Of a stretch of DNA of 64,000 bases, positions 26,084-33,794 are shown in pieces; within the stretch, counting starts at the first letter, position 1, and each line of letters begins with the position of its first letter. The position numbers were made by a program, and so were the translations under genes. Below the pieces are notes generated by a model. The model ran no database searches. It saw only the letters and a list, made by a program, of their open reading frames with translations, and was not told the DNA's origin. This DNA is from Palleronia pelagia (GTDB lineage: Bacteria > Pseudomonadota > Alphaproteobacteria > Rhodobacterales > Rhodobacteraceae), in the NCBI RefSeq assembly GCF_900110115.1, contig NZ_FOCM01000008.1, positions 62,001 through 126,000 on the forward strand, given 5' to 3'.

Positions 26084-27016
26084 TCATCCCTGTCCGCCCG
26101 CGCCTTGGCCGCCGGCTGCAAGCTGCGCGGCAACCTCGTCGGAGATGGGCTGGCCCGTCGCCTCCTGATACGCGGAGAAGGCAGGGCTGGGGTTGACCTC
26201 GAAGCAGAAGACCCGCCCGTCGTCGCAGTACCGCAGATCGATTCCGGCCAACACCAACCCAAGCTTCCGGGTCAGGGCGATTGCTGCGGCGGCGACCTCG
26301 TCACTTACAGTGGCAGCACGCCAGTCGGCCTCGCCATCATAGCGATAGTCCGCCTTGTCCGAGCGCACCTCGGTCGCGAAGATCGACTCTCCCACCACGT
26401 GAACCCGCATGTCGCGACCCTCGACACGTTCCTGGAATTGCACGGGGCAGGCGGTCAGCATCTCGCGCCGCGCTTCGAGCTGACCGGGTTCAAGCTCGGT
26501 CACGATCGATCGCTCGCCGCTGCAGGACTTGTAGATCACGCGCCCCATGCGAGCGCAGAACTCGGCCGCGATGTCGTAGTCGTTGGTGATACAGGTGCGC
26601 GGCACGAAAAAATGCTCGGCGATCAGCAGCGACTGCAACGGCTTGCTGGAGTTGGATGCGTTGGGCGCGCTGCGGTTCATGACCAGACAGGGGGCGAGGT
26701 CGCAGAACTCGCTGGCCCGTCCCGAGGCGGCAAGCGCATGGTCGGCCAGGCGGTCGTCGGCGTCGAGCGCGCGGAATTCCGGCGTCAGCTCGACATTGGA
26801 CTGGCGGTTGAAGATCCCGCTGATCTCGTCGATCCCGATTATCCGGTCGCCGATCATGGCCGCCCCATCGACGCCCCCGGGTCCGACGCGAAGGTCGCAA
26901 TCGTTCATCAGGTCGCGCGGAGACCAGAGCGCCACGTCAGCGCCCATGGTGTCCAGCGCGGTCGAGACCGCCTTTACCATCGGATCATGGGCGTATCCGA
27001 ACAGCAGCGCGGTCAT
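26084..27016 (-). CDS. RimK/MvdD-like ATP-grasp peptide ligase (graspetide type)
   Basis: 310 residues. The N-terminal part (GIFNRQSNVE near 67-76) resembles the pre-ATP-grasp domain of MvdC/MvdD. The ATP-grasp core has K163 (RVIYKSCSGERSIV), the FQERVEGRDMRVHVVG block (194-209) typical of graspetide ligases, D260 in LAGIDLR, and the metal pair E273 and N275 in CFEVNPSPAF, then ATGQPISDEVAAQL near the end. These ligases phosphorylate Glu/Asp side-chain carboxylates of a peptide and join them to Lys, Ser or Thr side chains. The ATG overlaps the stop of the preceding gene (ATGA). The likely substrate is the Lys-Glu tail of the tyrosinase two genes upstream; that link is inference. Confidence 0.85.
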   Translation of the reverse strand: MTALLFGYAHDPMVKAVSTALDTMGADVALWSPRDLMNDCDLRVGPGGVDGAAMIGDRIIGIDEISGIFNRQSNVELTPEFRALDADDRLADHALAASGRASEFCDLAPCLVMNRSAPNASNSSKPLQSLLIAEHFFVPRTCITNDYDIAAEFCARMGRVIYKSCSGERSIVTELEPGQLEARREMLTACPVQFQERVEGRDMRVHVVGESIFATEVRSDKADYRYDGEADWRAATVSDEVAAAAIALTRKLGLVLAGIDLRYCDDGRVFCFEVNPSPAFSAYQEATGQPISDEVAAQLAAGGQGAGGQG

Positions 27017-27711
27017 GGCGATGTCAGATCGGCCAGCATGTCCGGCACGACCGGTCCGAATGCGCCGAAATCGACCATCGGGACCGGGCCATCGAAAAGA
27101 GGCCCGTCCGGTCCCTCGACAAAGCGGAACACCGCCGCAATGTCATTCTGGAGCGGGAGGAGACGGCTTGCCGGATCGGCAAGTTCGGACGGGGCTGCCT
27201 CTCCTCCGGCGACGAAACAGCCGCCGGACGTAGCCAAGACGTCCGTTCGAGCGTTGTCCGGCGTCTCGGCCAGGTGATCTGCCGCGACCGGCAGGCCCAA
27301 GCTGGCCGCCATGACCCGCCATTCCCGGGGCGAGGCGTCGTCGCCCCAAGGCGTGTAAGGGGCGGGACGGCCGATCATGGGGCACGCCCATGCGGCAAAC
27401 CAGCCGACGAGGGACGCGCGGCATTCCTCGGCGGCATAGACGAGGTCGGCATCGCTGCCGTTCTCCAAGGGCGGCACCGGGAAGGAGGTGAGGCGCGCGA
27501 CGATGGCGTTCACGTTTCCGGTCGAGAGCGAAACGCCCGACGCGGTCGTCAGCCTTGGCTCGGGAGCATCGCCGCCGAGTTCCAACGCGAAACGCGATCC
27601 GACGAGCAATTCTTCCGGCAGCGATACCTCGACCGGAACGTCGCGCTCGGACAACGCCCCGGCCAGCCAGAGCGCCGGGCCGTCGTCCGGTTCACAGAAG
27701 ATGTGGATCAC
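27013..27711 (-). CDS. Unknown protein resembling a stand-alone pre-ATP-grasp domain
   Basis: 232 residues, soluble, no signal peptide. The segment VNAIVARLTSFPVPPL, DLVYAAEECRASLVGWFAAWACPMIGRP and EWRVMAASLGLPVAADHLAET follows the order seen in N-terminal domains of RimK-like and graspetide ligases (a strand with Arg, a Y-A-x-E-E helix, then N/GRP and a substrate-side helix). The ATP-grasp core itself is missing: no Lys or E-x-N metal motif follows. It starts 15 bases after the tyrosinase stop and its stop overlaps the ligase start, so it is probably a dedicated partner, perhaps for substrate recognition. The assignment is tentative. Confidence 0.55.
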   Translation of the reverse strand: MIHIFCEPDDGPALWLAGALSERDVPVEVSLPEELLVGSRFALELGGDAPEPRLTTASGVSLSTGNVNAIVARLTSFPVPPLENGSDADLVYAAEECRASLVGWFAAWACPMIGRPAPYTPWGDDASPREWRVMAASLGLPVAADHLAETPDNARTDVLATSGGCFVAGGEAAPSELADPASRLLPLQNDIAAVFRFVEGPDGPLFDGPVPMVDFGAFGPVVPDMLADLTSP

Positions 27712-27726
27712 CTCGGTCTCCGCCGC

Positions 27727-29004
27727 TTACCGCCGCCGCAGAAGGTCGGCACGGCGCGCCAGCAGATCGTTGCGAAGCCGCGACACGTCTCCGGTGGATA
27801 CCCCCGGTTCGAAGGCAAGATCCGCGCCGGTCAGGTCGGGCCGCAAGCCGGGATCGATGAACACGCCGCCTTCGGTGAAGCTCTTCGTGTCGTTCTCGAA
27901 GATCTCCTTGGGCCCACCTTCCTTGAACTCTTTCGGGCCGCCCTCCTTGATTTCCTTGGGGCCGCCTTCCTTGAATTCCTTCGGTCCCCCCTCCTTCAGT
28001 TCCTTTGGCAGCCGTTCCTTGAACTCCTTGGGGCCGCGCTCCTTCAGTTCTTTCGGGCCAAGCTCCTTTGGAAGGCGTTCCTTCGGTGACAGCTCCTTTG
28101 GAAGGCGTTCTTTCAACTCCTTCGGGATCCGTTCCTTTGGCAGGAATTCCTTGGGAATACGCTCTTTCAGCGGCTTGATGTCGATGCAGCCGTCCACGGT
28201 GTCGTAGCGATAGCCGAGAGCGAGGTGGTCGATCATGTCGGCCGGGGTGACGATCTCGGGCGAATTGACCCAAGGTTGAACCCCAAAAGGCACCTGCGTG
28301 CCGTTCCAGGGCCACATGGAATCGTTCAGGCTGTGCCCGGTCGGCCCGCCGCTTACCGGCTTGTAGGGCTCGAAGCCCGGCGCCCCTTCGTGGTCCTTGA
28401 TCCATTGGGCCCAAAGCCGGTCGACGTTGCAGTGGATCAGCCAGAAGTCCGGGGTGCGGCAGGTCTCGGTGAATGCCTGCACGTCGCCGCCGCAGAACAC
28501 GTGCGCCGAGCCGTGCGGCCCCTCGATCCCGCGAAACACGTTGAAATCCGGGCTTGCCATGTCGGCTGCGATGTCCCCGCCCGTGCCGGGGAACGTGAAG
28601 ATATCGAAGGGCTTGCGGGTGAACCGACCGGCGAAGGGGCCCGTGGTAACGGGAAAGCCGCCGAAACTGCCGGCCGAGCCGGATGAGTTGTCACCCGGGC
28701 CGCCGAGGAAGTCGTCGCGCCAGATCAGAGACTGGGTCCCGCTGGAATTCAGATTGGCCTGCGTCCAGTCCCAGTAGGGCAGGGAAACGTTCGGGTCGAT
28801 ATTCTGGAGATCCAGTTCGAAGCGGCGCACGAATTCCCGGTGCCACGCCACGAAAGCCGGTCCGCCATGTCCGTGCGCGCCGGCGCCGGCGTGGATGTCG
28901 GCGTAGCCTTGGGCAGTTCCGTCGTCCATGAGCGTCAGAAAAGCGTTTACGAAAGCGCTGCGCTCAGACGCCGTGAGAGTGGTCAGATTCTTACGACAAC
29001 CCAT
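27727..29004 (-). CDS. Tyrosinase with a Lys-Glu repeat tail
   Basis: 425 residues. The catalytic domain (about 1-275) is a type 3 copper tyrosinase: CuA ligands H38, H46 and H55 (AWHREF), CuB ligands H164, H168 and H191 (FWLIHCNVDRLW). It oxidises phenols to quinones in characterised relatives. Residues 277-370 are a low-complexity tail with 21 Lys-Glu dipeptides, first as PKExx five-residue units, then as four perfect-length eight-residue units GGPKE(F/I)KE. A short non-repeat C-terminus (371-425, DPGLRPDLTGADLAFEPG and a basic helix) ends the protein. No signal peptide. Second gene of the four-gene operon; the tail is the proposed substrate of the ATP-grasp ligase. Confidence 0.88.
   Translation of the reverse strand: MGCRKNLTTLTASERSAFVNAFLTLMDDGTAQGYADIHAGAGAHGHGGPAFVAWHREFVRRFELDLQNIDPNVSLPYWDWTQANLNSSGTQSLIWRDDFLGGPGDNSSGSAGSFGGFPVTTGPFAGRFTRKPFDIFTFPGTGGDIAADMASPDFNVFRGIEGPHGSAHVFCGGDVQAFTETCRTPDFWLIHCNVDRLWAQWIKDHEGAPGFEPYKPVSGGPTGHSLNDSMWPWNGTQVPFGVQPWVNSPEIVTPADMIDHLALGYRYDTVDGCIDIKPLKERIPKEFLPKERIPKELKERLPKELSPKERLPKELGPKELKERGPKEFKERLPKELKEGGPKEFKEGGPKEIKEGGPKEFKEGGPKEIFENDTKSFTEGGVFIDPGLRPDLTGADLAFEPGVSTGDVSRLRNDLLARRADLLRRR
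27895..28176 (-). repeat. Tandem repeat coding for the Lys-Glu tail
   Basis: Within the tyrosinase gene, tandem 24-base units (and earlier 15-base units) each centred on CCT-TTC/CTT-type anticodon-strand runs encode PKE repeats. At least four consecutive 24-base copies lie at about 27895-27990 and keep frame. Silent differences between copies are visible, so the array is not a very recent exact duplication. Confidence 0.85.
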
Positions 29005-29062
29005 GTCGCGTCCTCCTGTCTATAGAATTGAGTGCTTGAAATGCGAGGTCGTCCGCCCGGAC

Positions 29063-29296
29063 TCAGGCGAACTGGTGCCAGTATCGAATGATATGCTTGG
29101 CCATCTTTTCGGGGGTTTCGGTCATCGTGTAGGCGTCGTGACACATCCACAGCTTGATGAAGTTGTCTTCCGGCTTGCCGACGGAATGGACATGAATATC
29201 GAACTTCTTCCCGTCGATGGTGATGGTCGCCTTGTCACCGGACTTGTCGATGTCGATCTTCGCCGTTTTCCCCATGTAATCGAGTTGTTTGGCCAT
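29063..29296 (-). CDS. 77-residue protein leading the tyrosinase operon
   Basis: 77 residues, charged and soluble. It has an N-terminal beta-hairpin-like part (TAKIDIDKSGDKATITIDGKK) and a His-rich second half: H35, H37, H53, H68 and H74 with C52 in LWMCHDAYTMT and RYWHQFA. A GGGAGG ribosome site lies seven bases before ATG. It is the first gene behind the operon promoter and 58 bases upstream of the tyrosinase gene. I do not recognise a family. A copper-delivery (caddie-like) role for the tyrosinase, or a peptide substrate, would fit the position; neither is shown. Confidence 0.7.
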   Translation of the reverse strand: MAKQLDYMGKTAKIDIDKSGDKATITIDGKKFDIHVHSVGKPEDNFIKLWMCHDAYTMTETPEKMAKHIIRYWHQFA

Positions 29297-29355
29297 AATG
29301 GCGCCTCCCGTGGAAAATTCTGCGGAACAAATCTTTCGAAATAAAAACAAGCATA

Positions 29356-29384
29356 AGTATAGCGAAGAGATCGCGATTCGTCTA
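29356..29384 (-). promoter_or_regulatory. Sigma70-like promoter of the tyrosinase operon
   Basis: On the minus strand TAGACG (29384-29379) and TATACT (29361-29356) are 17 bases apart, close to the TTGACA/TATAAT consensus. The leader to the 77-residue gene would be about 55 bases. The region is the most AT-rich in this part of the window, and an ATCGCGAT palindrome (29368-29375) lies in the spacer. Confidence 0.55.
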
Positions 29385-29430
29385 CGATTGTCCCAATATG
29401 ACACGGGGCGAGATGAATGAGAGGCGTGCG

Positions 29431-29940
29431 ATGTTCCACCGCCGGCATGTGCTGGAGCGGTGTGCCGCCGCGCTGTCCATCGCGCTGGTCGTGACTCCCG
29501 CCATGGCCCAGGAGGATCGCCCGATGCTCTCCGGAAACCTCGAGGCGATCCTGCCCCAGGCGGATGATTTACCCGGCCCGATGACGTCGCTGATTGGAAA
29601 TTGGGCGCTGTCCGTCGAGGATGACAGGCCTGTGATCGAGCTCACGCTCGAATGGTCCGGTGACGTGGATGAAAACACGTTGGCCACCCTGGGAATGGTC
29701 GCCGTGGTCCAGACCCCGTCGATCTATGTCGCGTTTCTGGACATCCCGATGATTGAGGGCCTCGCCGCCAATACCCATGGGACCGTCAGCGCGACTTACG
29801 AGTGGGGCGAATTGCTGAGCACGGATCTGTCCACCGGGCCAGCGACTTACCTGAGTGCCGATGACGCGCGGGAAGCCCTGAACGGCGGCGCGCGTGTATC
29901 GCAAATGATCATCACGTCCGCTGATTTCGCAGAGCGGTAA
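29431..29940 (+). CDS. Exported protein of unknown function
   Basis: 169 residues with a signal peptide beginning MFHRRHVLERCAAALSIALVV and a likely cut after AMA. The mature domain alternates strands (WALSVEDDRPVIELTLEWSG, SIYVAFLDIP, HGTVSATYEWGEL), suggesting a beta-rich periplasmic protein. The ATG at 29431 has GAGAGG seven bases upstream; in-frame ATGs at 29398 and 29413 are alternatives. It is divergent from the tyrosinase operon and shares its control region, but a functional link is not shown. Confidence 0.6.
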   Translation: MFHRRHVLERCAAALSIALVVTPAMAQEDRPMLSGNLEAILPQADDLPGPMTSLIGNWALSVEDDRPVIELTLEWSGDVDENTLATLGMVAVVQTPSIYVAFLDIPMIEGLAANTHGTVSATYEWGELLSTDLSTGPATYLSADDAREALNGGARVSQMIITSADFAER

Positions 29941-30184
29941 CACCCCTTGGGAATGATCTTCTGATCACTGCACTTTTCGCGGTCGAGCCGTCCGCCTGTT
30001 GCCGCGACTTCCCCAAGCAGGACGAGTCAGCTCTTCGACAGGCCACGGGTCTTTCATCGTCGACATATGAAGGTCTGCCATCCCCTGATCGGCGCAGCGG
30101 CTACACGCGCAGCGCACCGCGGGGGGCGTGGCATCCCACGCGCCTCTGTGGCATTGGGGGAGAGTGACGAGGGAGGAGCCGTTG

Positions 30185-31303
30185 GTGATACGACCCGAAA
30201 GCGAGGCCGACCTGGCCGAAGCCGTGCGCGCCGCGACAGGCGCTCTGCACCTGCGGGGCGGCGGTACCCGTGCGGCGGGGCCGGCAACGGGCGAGGTGCT
30301 GGAAACAACCGGGCTGACCGGCATCACGCTCTATGAGCCGGGCGCGCTGACCCTGGTCGCCCGTGCCGGCACGCCGCTGTCCGACATCGAAGAGGCGCTG
30401 GCCGGCGAGAACCAGCGGCTGGCTTTCGAGCCCATGGATCACCGTGCGCTGCTGGGCACCGAGGGCACGCCGACCATCGGCGGCGCGGTTGCGGTCAACG
30501 CCTCTGGTCCGCGCCGCGTGGTCGCCGGTGCCTGCCGCGACAGCCTGATCGGCGTGCGCTTCGTCGACGGCAGCGGCACGATCATCAAGAACGGCGGCCG
30601 GGTGATGAAGAACGTCACCGGCTACGACCTGGTCAAGCTGCTCGCGGGCAGCCACGGCACGCTGGGCGTGCTGAGCGAGGTCAGCTTCAAGGTCCTGCCG
30701 GGGGTCGAGGCGACGACGACGCTGACGCTGGAGGGGCTCGACGTCGACACCGCCATCAAGGCCATGGCCGCCGCGATGGGATCGCCCTTCGAGGTCTCGG
30801 CCGCCGCGCACCTGCCGGGCGAGACGCCGAAGACCCACCTGCGCGTGGAAGGCTTCGCGGCCTCGGTCGCGTATCGCGCCGGACGCCTGCGCGATCTGCT
30901 GGCGTCCTATGGCGATATCGTGGTGGACGAGGGACCCGGCCCCTGGGCCGATATCCGCGACGCGCGCGCGCTGGCCGACGCGCCGGGCGATGTCTGGCGC
31001 GTGTCGGTCAAACCTTCGGACGGCGCGCGGGTCGCCGCCGCGCTGCCCGACGCGCGGCTGGTCATGGACTGGGCCGGCGGGCTGGTCTGGGCTGCCGTCG
31101 CGCCCGGCACCGACCTGCGCGCGGCGCTAAAGGACATCCCCGGCCACGCCACCCTGCTGCGCGCCGCGCCCGAGACCCACGCCCGGCTGGGCCGTTTCGC
31201 GCCCGAACCCGCGCCGCTGGCCGCCATCGCCGCCGGGCTGCGCGCCAAGTTCGACCCGCGCGGGATCCTCAATCCCGGCCTCATGACCCAATCGACGAGC
31301 TGA
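30185..31303 (+). CDS. glcE: Glycolate oxidase subunit GlcE (FAD-binding)
   Basis: 372 residues, the second flavin-fold subunit of glycolate oxidase. The FAD-binding N-terminus shows ALHLRGGGTRAAGP and IGGAVAVNASGPRRVVAGACRDSLIG, then GGRVMKNVTGYDLVKLLAGSHGTLGVL, all diagnostic of GlcE. The GTG at 30185 has GGGAGGAG six bases upstream; other in-frame starts (GTG 30164, TTG 30182) are less well placed. glcF follows after one base. Confidence 0.93.
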   Translation: MIRPESEADLAEAVRAATGALHLRGGGTRAAGPATGEVLETTGLTGITLYEPGALTLVARAGTPLSDIEEALAGENQRLAFEPMDHRALLGTEGTPTIGGAVAVNASGPRRVVAGACRDSLIGVRFVDGSGTIIKNGGRVMKNVTGYDLVKLLAGSHGTLGVLSEVSFKVLPGVEATTTLTLEGLDVDTAIKAMAAAMGSPFEVSAAAHLPGETPKTHLRVEGFAASVAYRAGRLRDLLASYGDIVVDEGPGPWADIRDARALADAPGDVWRVSVKPSDGARVAAALPDARLVMDWAGGLVWAAVAPGTDLRAALKDIPGHATLLRAAPETHARLGRFAPEPAPLAAIAAGLRAKFDPRGILNPGLMTQSTS

Positions 31304-31304
31304 A

Positions 31305-32717
31305 ATGCAGACCACCTTCACCCCCGAACAACTGGCCGACCCCGCCACCGCGCGCAGCAACGAGATCCTGCGCGCCTGCGTGCATTGCGGGTTCTGCACG
31401 GCGACGTGCCCGACCTACCAGGTGCTGGGAGACGAGCTCGATTCCCCGCGCGGGCGGATCTACCTGATCAAGGACATGCTGGAGTCGGGCCGCCCCGCGG
31501 ACGAGAAGACCGTGAAGCATATTGACCGCTGCCTGTCCTGCCTGGCCTGCATGACCACCTGCCCGTCGGGCGTGCACTACATGCACCTGGTCGACCACGC
31601 CCGCGCCCATATCGAGGAAACCTACAAGAGGCCCTGGCGCGATCGGGCGTTGCGGCGGCTGCTGGCGGCGGTGCTGCCCTATCCGGGCCGGTTCCGTCTG
31701 GCGCTGCTGGGTGCGAAAATCGGGCGGCCGTTCGCGCGGTGGATGCCGGATGTGCGGCTGCGTGCCATGCTGGACATGGCGCCGAAGCGCATCCCGTCGC
31801 CCAGCCGCAACGACGATCCGCAGACGTTCCCGGCGAAGGGCGAGACGAAGATGCGCGTGGCGCTGCTGACCGGCTGCGCGCAGAAGGCGCTGGACACCGA
31901 CATCAACGACGCGACCATCCGCCTGCTGACCCGCCTGGGCTGCGAGGTCGTGGTGGCCAAGGGCATGGGCTGCTGCGGCGCGCTGGTTCACCACATGGGC
32001 CGCGAGCACGACAGCCACGCCGCCGCCAAGCGCAACATCGCGGCCTGGATGGACGTGAAAGACGCGGGCGGCCTGGACGCGGTGGTGATCAACACCTCGG
32101 GCTGCGGCACCACGGTGAAGGATTACGGCCACATGCTGCGCAATGATCCCGTGGCCGAAGAGGCCGCCGAGATCAGCGCCAAGGCCATGGATGTGAGCGA
32201 GATCCTGATGAAGCTGCTGCCGGACGAGGCCGCCTTCGACGCCGCGTTCTCGGTCAACGAGGCGCGCATGGACATCGCCGGCACCGATGCGACGGACCCG
32301 CGCCCGGCTGGCAATGGTCCGATCCGCGTGGCCTATCACGCGGCTTGTTCGCTCCAGCACGGCCAGCAGATCAAGACCCACCCGAAGACCCTGTTGAAGC
32401 GCGCCGGGTTCGAGGTGGTCGAGCCGCGCGACAGCCACCTGTGCTGCGGCTCGGCCGGCACCTACAACCTGATGCAGCCCGAGATCTCGAAAGAGCTGAA
32501 GACCCGGAAGCTGAAGACACTGCACGACAAGGATCCGCAGGTCATCGCGGCGGGCAATATCGGTTGCATGATGCAGCTGGCGGGTGGGGCCGATGTGCCG
32601 GTGGTGCACACGGTCGAGTTGATCGACTGGGCGCTGGGTGGTCCGCGCCCCGCCAAGCTGGGCGACGGGCTGCCGGCCCAGGCGAAATCGGGCGAAAGCG
32701 CGGCGGCGCTGCCCTGA
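31305..32717 (+). CDS. glcF: Glycolate oxidase iron-sulfur subunit GlcF
   Basis: 470 residues with two ferredoxin-type [4Fe-4S] motifs, CVHCGFCTATCPTY and CLSCLACMTTCPSG, and two cysteine-rich CCG domains (GMGCCGALVHHMG, HLCCGSAGTYNLMQPE), which pass electrons from GlcD/E to the quinone pool. Slightly longer than Escherichia coli GlcF because of an insertion near residues 300-340. Co-transcribed with glcE; glcD is 5.2 kb upstream. Confidence 0.95.
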   Translation: MQTTFTPEQLADPATARSNEILRACVHCGFCTATCPTYQVLGDELDSPRGRIYLIKDMLESGRPADEKTVKHIDRCLSCLACMTTCPSGVHYMHLVDHARAHIEETYKRPWRDRALRRLLAAVLPYPGRFRLALLGAKIGRPFARWMPDVRLRAMLDMAPKRIPSPSRNDDPQTFPAKGETKMRVALLTGCAQKALDTDINDATIRLLTRLGCEVVVAKGMGCCGALVHHMGREHDSHAAAKRNIAAWMDVKDAGGLDAVVINTSGCGTTVKDYGHMLRNDPVAEEAAEISAKAMDVSEILMKLLPDEAAFDAAFSVNEARMDIAGTDATDPRPAGNGPIRVAYHAACSLQHGQQIKTHPKTLLKRAGFEVVEPRDSHLCCGSAGTYNLMQPEISKELKTRKLKTLHDKDPQVIAAGNIGCMMQLAGGADVPVVHTVELIDWALGGPRPAKLGDGLPAQAKSGESAAALP

Positions 32718-32797
32718 AACGGGTGCGGTTCAACCATAATGGCGCCGCCGCGGCGGCCTAGCTTCGGGCTGGTATGACCCCAGCCGGAGCCGCCCCC

Positions 32798-33643
32798 ATG
32801 CGCCGCCTTCTGAAATCCGCCCTTGCCGCCGCCGCGATCTGCCTTGCCGGGCAGGGGGCCCTGGCGCTGGACGATGACGCGCTGCGCGAGCTGGCCAGCC
32901 GCGACGATGCCGGGGCCTTCGCCGCCATCGGTCGGCTGGAGCTGGGCAACGGCAAGTTCTGCACCGCCACGCTGGTGACGCCGCAGATCGTGCTGACGGC
33001 GGGACATTGTCTCTACGACGTCCATACGGGGGCCCGCCACGACATCGCCGATATCGTGTTCCAGGCCGGCCTGCGCGACGGTCGGCCCGAGGCGCATCGC
33101 CGGGCCCGCCGGGCGGTTGTGCATCCCAAGTATGCCTACGGTGAAACATCCCTTGTTGACTTGGCCCACGACCTGGCCCTTGTCGAGCTGGATCACGCCG
33201 TGGCGCCCGAGGTCGTGGTCCCGCTGCCCCTTGGTCAGGATCCGCGCATGGGCGGACGTATCGGGGTGGTGAGCTACCAGTTCGACCGCTCGGAACGGCC
33301 CAGCCTGCAAGAGGTCTGCCACGTGCTGAACCGGCAGGACGGGGCGCTCATCACCAGCTGCAACGTGGATTTCGGCGCCTCCGGCGCGCCGATCCTGACC
33401 TTCGACGACCAGGCGCGGCCCGCGCTTGTCTCGGTCGTCAGCGCCAAGGCCGAGCTGGGCGAGCAGAAGGTCTCGATCGGCACCGACCTGGCCCAGCCCT
33501 TCCGCGTCATGCAGGCCGAGCTCGAACGCGGCGACGGCGTGTTCCACAAGCCCGCGCCGAAGGTGCTGCGCATGGGCGCGGCCGAGGCGCGGTCGATGGG
33601 CTCGGCCAAGTTCCTCAAGCCCGGATCGGGCCTGTCGAACTAG
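32798..33643 (+). CDS. Secreted trypsin-like serine protease
   Basis: 281 residues with a signal peptide ending ALA (near residue 24). The chymotrypsin triad is complete: H70 in VLTAGHC, D125 in AHDLALVEL and S195 in DFGASGAP (a GxSG variant rather than GDSGG). One domain, so probably a periplasmic or secreted endopeptidase of the V8/glutamyl-type subgroup. The ATG at 32798 has GGAG nine bases upstream; an in-frame ATG at 32774 is possible. Confidence 0.83.
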   Translation: MRRLLKSALAAAAICLAGQGALALDDDALRELASRDDAGAFAAIGRLELGNGKFCTATLVTPQIVLTAGHCLYDVHTGARHDIADIVFQAGLRDGRPEAHRRARRAVVHPKYAYGETSLVDLAHDLALVELDHAVAPEVVVPLPLGQDPRMGGRIGVVSYQFDRSERPSLQEVCHVLNRQDGALITSCNVDFGASGAPILTFDDQARPALVSVVSAKAELGEQKVSIGTDLAQPFRVMQAELERGDGVFHKPAPKVLRMGAAEARSMGSAKFLKPGSGLSN

Positions 33644-33666
33644 CGCGTCCTTGCGCATCGAGAGGT

Positions 33667-33697
33667 CTTGAACGGGCCGAATCCGCTTCCCAAATAT
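33667..33697 (+). promoter_or_regulatory. Possible sigma32 (heat-shock) promoter
   Basis: CTTGAA (33667-33672) and TCCCAAATAT (33688-33697) resemble the RpoH pattern CTTGAA/CCCATAT with a 15-16 base spacer. It lies about 100 bases upstream of the small heat-shock gene, the kind of gene expected to use it. Match in the -10 part is imperfect. Confidence 0.35.
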
Positions 33698-33794
33698 GCG
33701 GTACCGGATGCCGAAAACGGGTCCGGATCTTCCGCCAGTCCCGCCGCAATGGGATGGCATTCAATTGTTATCGCTTGAGAAAAGGATGACCCAG

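Noticed and set aside
27895-28176. Tandem repeats that could suggest a CRISPR array
   Set aside because: Units are contiguous with no unique spacers, lie in frame inside the tyrosinase gene and differ mostly at silent positions.
25020-30184. Mobile element carrying the tyrosinase cassette
   Set aside because: No transposase, integrase, tRNA or clear terminal or direct repeats were found at either end; only a cassette of unknown mechanism is supported.
29941-30184. Short open frames between the exported protein and glcE
   Set aside because: They overlap the glcE start, use atypical codons and have no similarity that I can recognise; no gene is called here.
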